A stretch of DNA of 64,000 nucleotides from Blautia sp. An81 (GTDB taxonomy: Bacteria; Bacillota; Clostridia; Lachnospirales; Lachnospiraceae): assembly GCF_002161285.1 (NCBI RefSeq), contig NZ_NFHH01000010.1, forward strand, positions 80,814-144,813. The letters are read 5' to 3'. Within the stretch, counting starts at the first letter, position 1. Each line of letters starts with the position of its first letter. The position numbers were made by a program, and so were the translations under genes. The notes below the pieces were generated by a model, which was given only the letters and a program-made list of their open reading frames with translations, was not told where the DNA came from and did not search any database. Below are positions 63,001-64,000 of this stretch, piece after piece.

Positions 63001-63887
63001 GATTCACCTGCACCTCGTTCCATATAAAGGACTGTAAGGGTATGCTCCTGTTGTTTTTCATCCTCTGTAAGAGTTTCTGGATAACCTATATAGTCCCATA
63101 AATCTACTTCTTTAGTTGCTGCATTATGAATTCCACCTAAATCAATGACTACCTCATCTCCATCTAAGACGACCCAAAGATCATCATCTCCTGTAAAGCT
63201 GTAGTTCAATGGTCCTATATAATCACCAATTTTGAATGTCACATCATAGCGCATCCCAAAGTAATAATTATGTTTTGTATGTTTATCATTGTAGTCATCT
63301 CCCAAACTACTATCAGCCTTTGTAGTATTGGCTTCTTCATAGTCCACACGGACACCATCCAGCGGAAAGAAATCTTTTCCTGCATTTGTTGTTATTCGAT
63401 CTGCACTATCTTTAACAGATTTTAAAGTATAAGAATCTCCTTTCTGCTCAAATTCCAATGTATAATCATTATATATGCGTCTCAAATATCGGGTTTGTCC
63501 ATCATCATATGTAATGGTAGCATCACTATCCTCAAAAAATCCCGGTTCTGGATAATTAAATACTACATTTCCTTCTTCATCAAGTCCCCTTAATAATCCT
63601 TGAACAACACTATCTCCACCAGTCCATTCATTTGCATTTTTACCATTAACAATAACATTATATTTATATCTATCGTAATTCTGTCCGGATTCACCTGCCG
63701 TTAATTTTTGTCCATCTCCCAGCATATTGAAGGAATAATATGTATCGTTTTCCCAGTGATAGTATCCCTCACCAATTCCTGCTTTTACCGTATAATCATA
63801 AAATTTAACAGCTCCTGAAACTGAAGGCTCTTGTTTTGGCGTATAGTAAATAATAATAGTACTGTCTGATGTAACTTTAATTGTCAT
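60009..63887 (-). CDS. pilus tip adhesin with fibro-slime-like and von Willebrand A domains; N-terminus apparently missing
   Basis: 1292 residues from ATG at 63887, directly after a TGA. An N-terminal domain contains YSFTGDDDLWVVLDGDEVVI near 230, the fibro-slime pattern. A SpaA/Cna-B-like domain follows (LEGARFELVNQATGE near 335). A von Willebrand A domain has the metal site DTSGSM near 477 and FTDGDPDDGW near 680. The tail has another SpaA unit with LTEKTAPQGY and the sorting signal LPSSG near 1253, a helix and NRRRGVLRK. No signal peptide or ribosome-binding site precedes the ATG, so the true start is probably lost. The gene is AT-rich. Confidence 0.8.
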   Translation of the reverse strand: MTIKVTSDSTIIIYYTPKQEPSVSGAVKFYDYTVKAGIGEGYYHWENDTYYSFNMLGDGQKLTAGESGQNYDRYKYNVIVNGKNANEWTGGDSVVQGLLRGLDEEGNVVFNYPEPGFFEDSDATITYDDGQTRYLRRIYNDYTLEFEQKGDSYTLKSVKDSADRITTNAGKDFFPLDGVRVDYEEANTTKADSSLGDDYNDKHTKHNYYFGMRYDVTFKIGDYIGPLNYSFTGDDDLWVVLDGDEVVIDLGGIHNAATKEVDLWDYIGYPETLTEDEKQQEHTLTVLYMERGAGESNCSMNFTLPSARISEVTNVPMADLLLTKVNKKGEGLEGARFELVNQATGETQSSTSTSNGTVQFTKLRVGTYTLKENVAPNGYMPSLSNWIVKVELDENGAAVATMYLSDGTTEYTNKKGSYYQILNLTEEEQVDSAMDYDKTVKLDDWNERTYDITISASSKLTSTTTEEKDAISNTMLVLDTSGSMLYEHTNMGDTTYNDEYGFARIGKYVNVKQELDTTKVYYFSGDKTKVEYKEGGYTWSYTNAKQPMIYQDGAWIYYNGNSWQTINKSSNTYVYTIDSSLTGLKEAAIAFTSAIGEASPESKIGIATFNSRGDLREELTSLTETEDLVRSIGSIYASAGTRPSLGLELAREELSENRDPEKKDVKEYVILFTDGDPDDGWSTAAETAADSLKQEGVVIYTVGLNLSNARKEWLRDEIASEGCALTAENTDELKEIFKKIQDTITSNPEIKNAEIKDVIDPRFVILDDSGEPITKEYPGIENGITLENGGTVYYDTTTGYQYIVWTEQTIPNSAKGEEWRQSFKVQAKEDYIGGNNVTTNIEPDSKISTGYGDAVLPQPPVNVKADLEVGNKEVTIYKGDSVPTEEAIKNAFFDSANINTEYEGVEENDFIFNWYSDENLTQEITGGFEALNSQKPESDTKYYLKVTYNAGSSSDKSEENTTKDGKTYIAGYDDGIEDTLVQAVNKTDSSKLYGIYTVHVISGEIQITKKIETTGNDPEQSFTFNIKKDGEDFKNITITVPQGETEVTYSGDELKGLSRGEYEITESTANGYDIKEWDVGDDTDCENLLSRDNSKITFTMGKDVNGNNVISSDYTYTKDGVKGIVTCINEKVIDDWGILKVSANDSSLKLQGAVFELKKGDILAYTGESDENGKIIWKENGQDIEKLQEGTYILTEKTAPQGYMRSEEEWTININKDGKLKSITSNSGESIESTGPTADDSTVYYYYKDKTFYSLPSSGGPGIFLYMIGGTLLLMAGSLMIYINRRRGVLRK

Positions 63888-64000
63888 TCAGCAAATTAAA
63901 TGATACTAAAATCAGCAGATTATCTGCGTCCTTTTAAGTGGGGTTAGCTTGAGCCGGCTCATTTTATTTGCGGCCTATCACTCACTTTGTTTACGATGGA
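63888..64000. other. non-coding junction sequence at the right edge
   Basis: These 113 bases hold stops in all three minus frames and no ribosome-binding site. Two palindromes stand out: GCAGATTATCTGC near 63916-63928 and GAGCCGGCTC near 63952-63961. The sequence is GC-richer than the adjoining adhesin gene. It may be the end of a mobile element or a recombination junction. Confidence 0.35.

Overview
The window looks like the chromosome of a gut-type Firmicute, most likely a Lachnospiraceae member near Blautia, Ruminococcus or Dorea. The base for this is the clostridial-type promoters and ribosome-binding sites, an anaerobe's inositol pathway with an iron alcohol dehydrogenase, an FMN-riboswitch rib operon, class C sortase pili, a SipW-type secretion set and a CtpE-like P-type ATPase. 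The species cannot be fixed from the sequence alone. I saw no tRNA, rRNA, CRISPR array, intact insertion sequence or prophage.

Left part (1-12.3 kb): a partial sensor-type membrane protein; a xylulokinase with a perfect 17-bp terminator stem; a decayed locus where an ABC ATPase fragment reads in frame into a response-regulator-like protein that is split by one TAG codon; a LexA/SOS-type Y-family polymerase plus YolD pair; a divergent J-domain protein; iolI; a tandem-Nudix/LacI pair; a YtrA-type GntR regulator with its ABC transporter; and a GH32 remnant.

Inositol block (12.2-22.1 kb, minus strand): iolA-iolC-iolD-iolB-Fe-ADH-iolG-iolE form an operon ending in a strong terminator. A LacI-type regulator sits just upstream. 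iolI is detached but has a promoter and palindrome with related sequence. The aldolase IolJ and an inositol transporter are not in the window.

Middle (22-37 kb): a truncated MacB-like ABC gene abutting a plus-strand gene remnant; a sodium:alanine symporter with a divergent LysR regulator; an FMN-riboswitch ribD-ribE-ribBA-ribH operon; a decayed GPH sugar symporter; and an operon of ribokinase, ECF transporter (S, T, two ATPases) and nucleoside hydrolase that reads as a nucleoside salvage unit. A broken Crp-type regulator follows.

Right part (37-64 kb): a CtpE-like P-type ATPase; a signalling block (DUF362, Hpt, REC-HD-GYP, diguanylate cyclase, Cache-GGDEF-EAL, PAS-GGDEF-EAL, hybrid histidine kinase) rich in cyclic-di-GMP enzymes; then a ten-gene surface cluster on the minus strand. 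That cluster holds a von Willebrand A tip adhesin, an LPXTG backbone pilin, two class C sortases, a pilin-like protein, two SipW-signal proteins, two further anchored surface proteins and a SipW-type signal peptidase. Between the backbone pilin and the sortases lies a striking array of eight degenerate 51-53 bp units, each carrying inverted TACGGTT/AACCGTA arms. This is the most unusual, apparently undescribed element here. The tip gene lacks a signal peptide and ribosome-binding site and seems to be broken at a junction close to the right edge.
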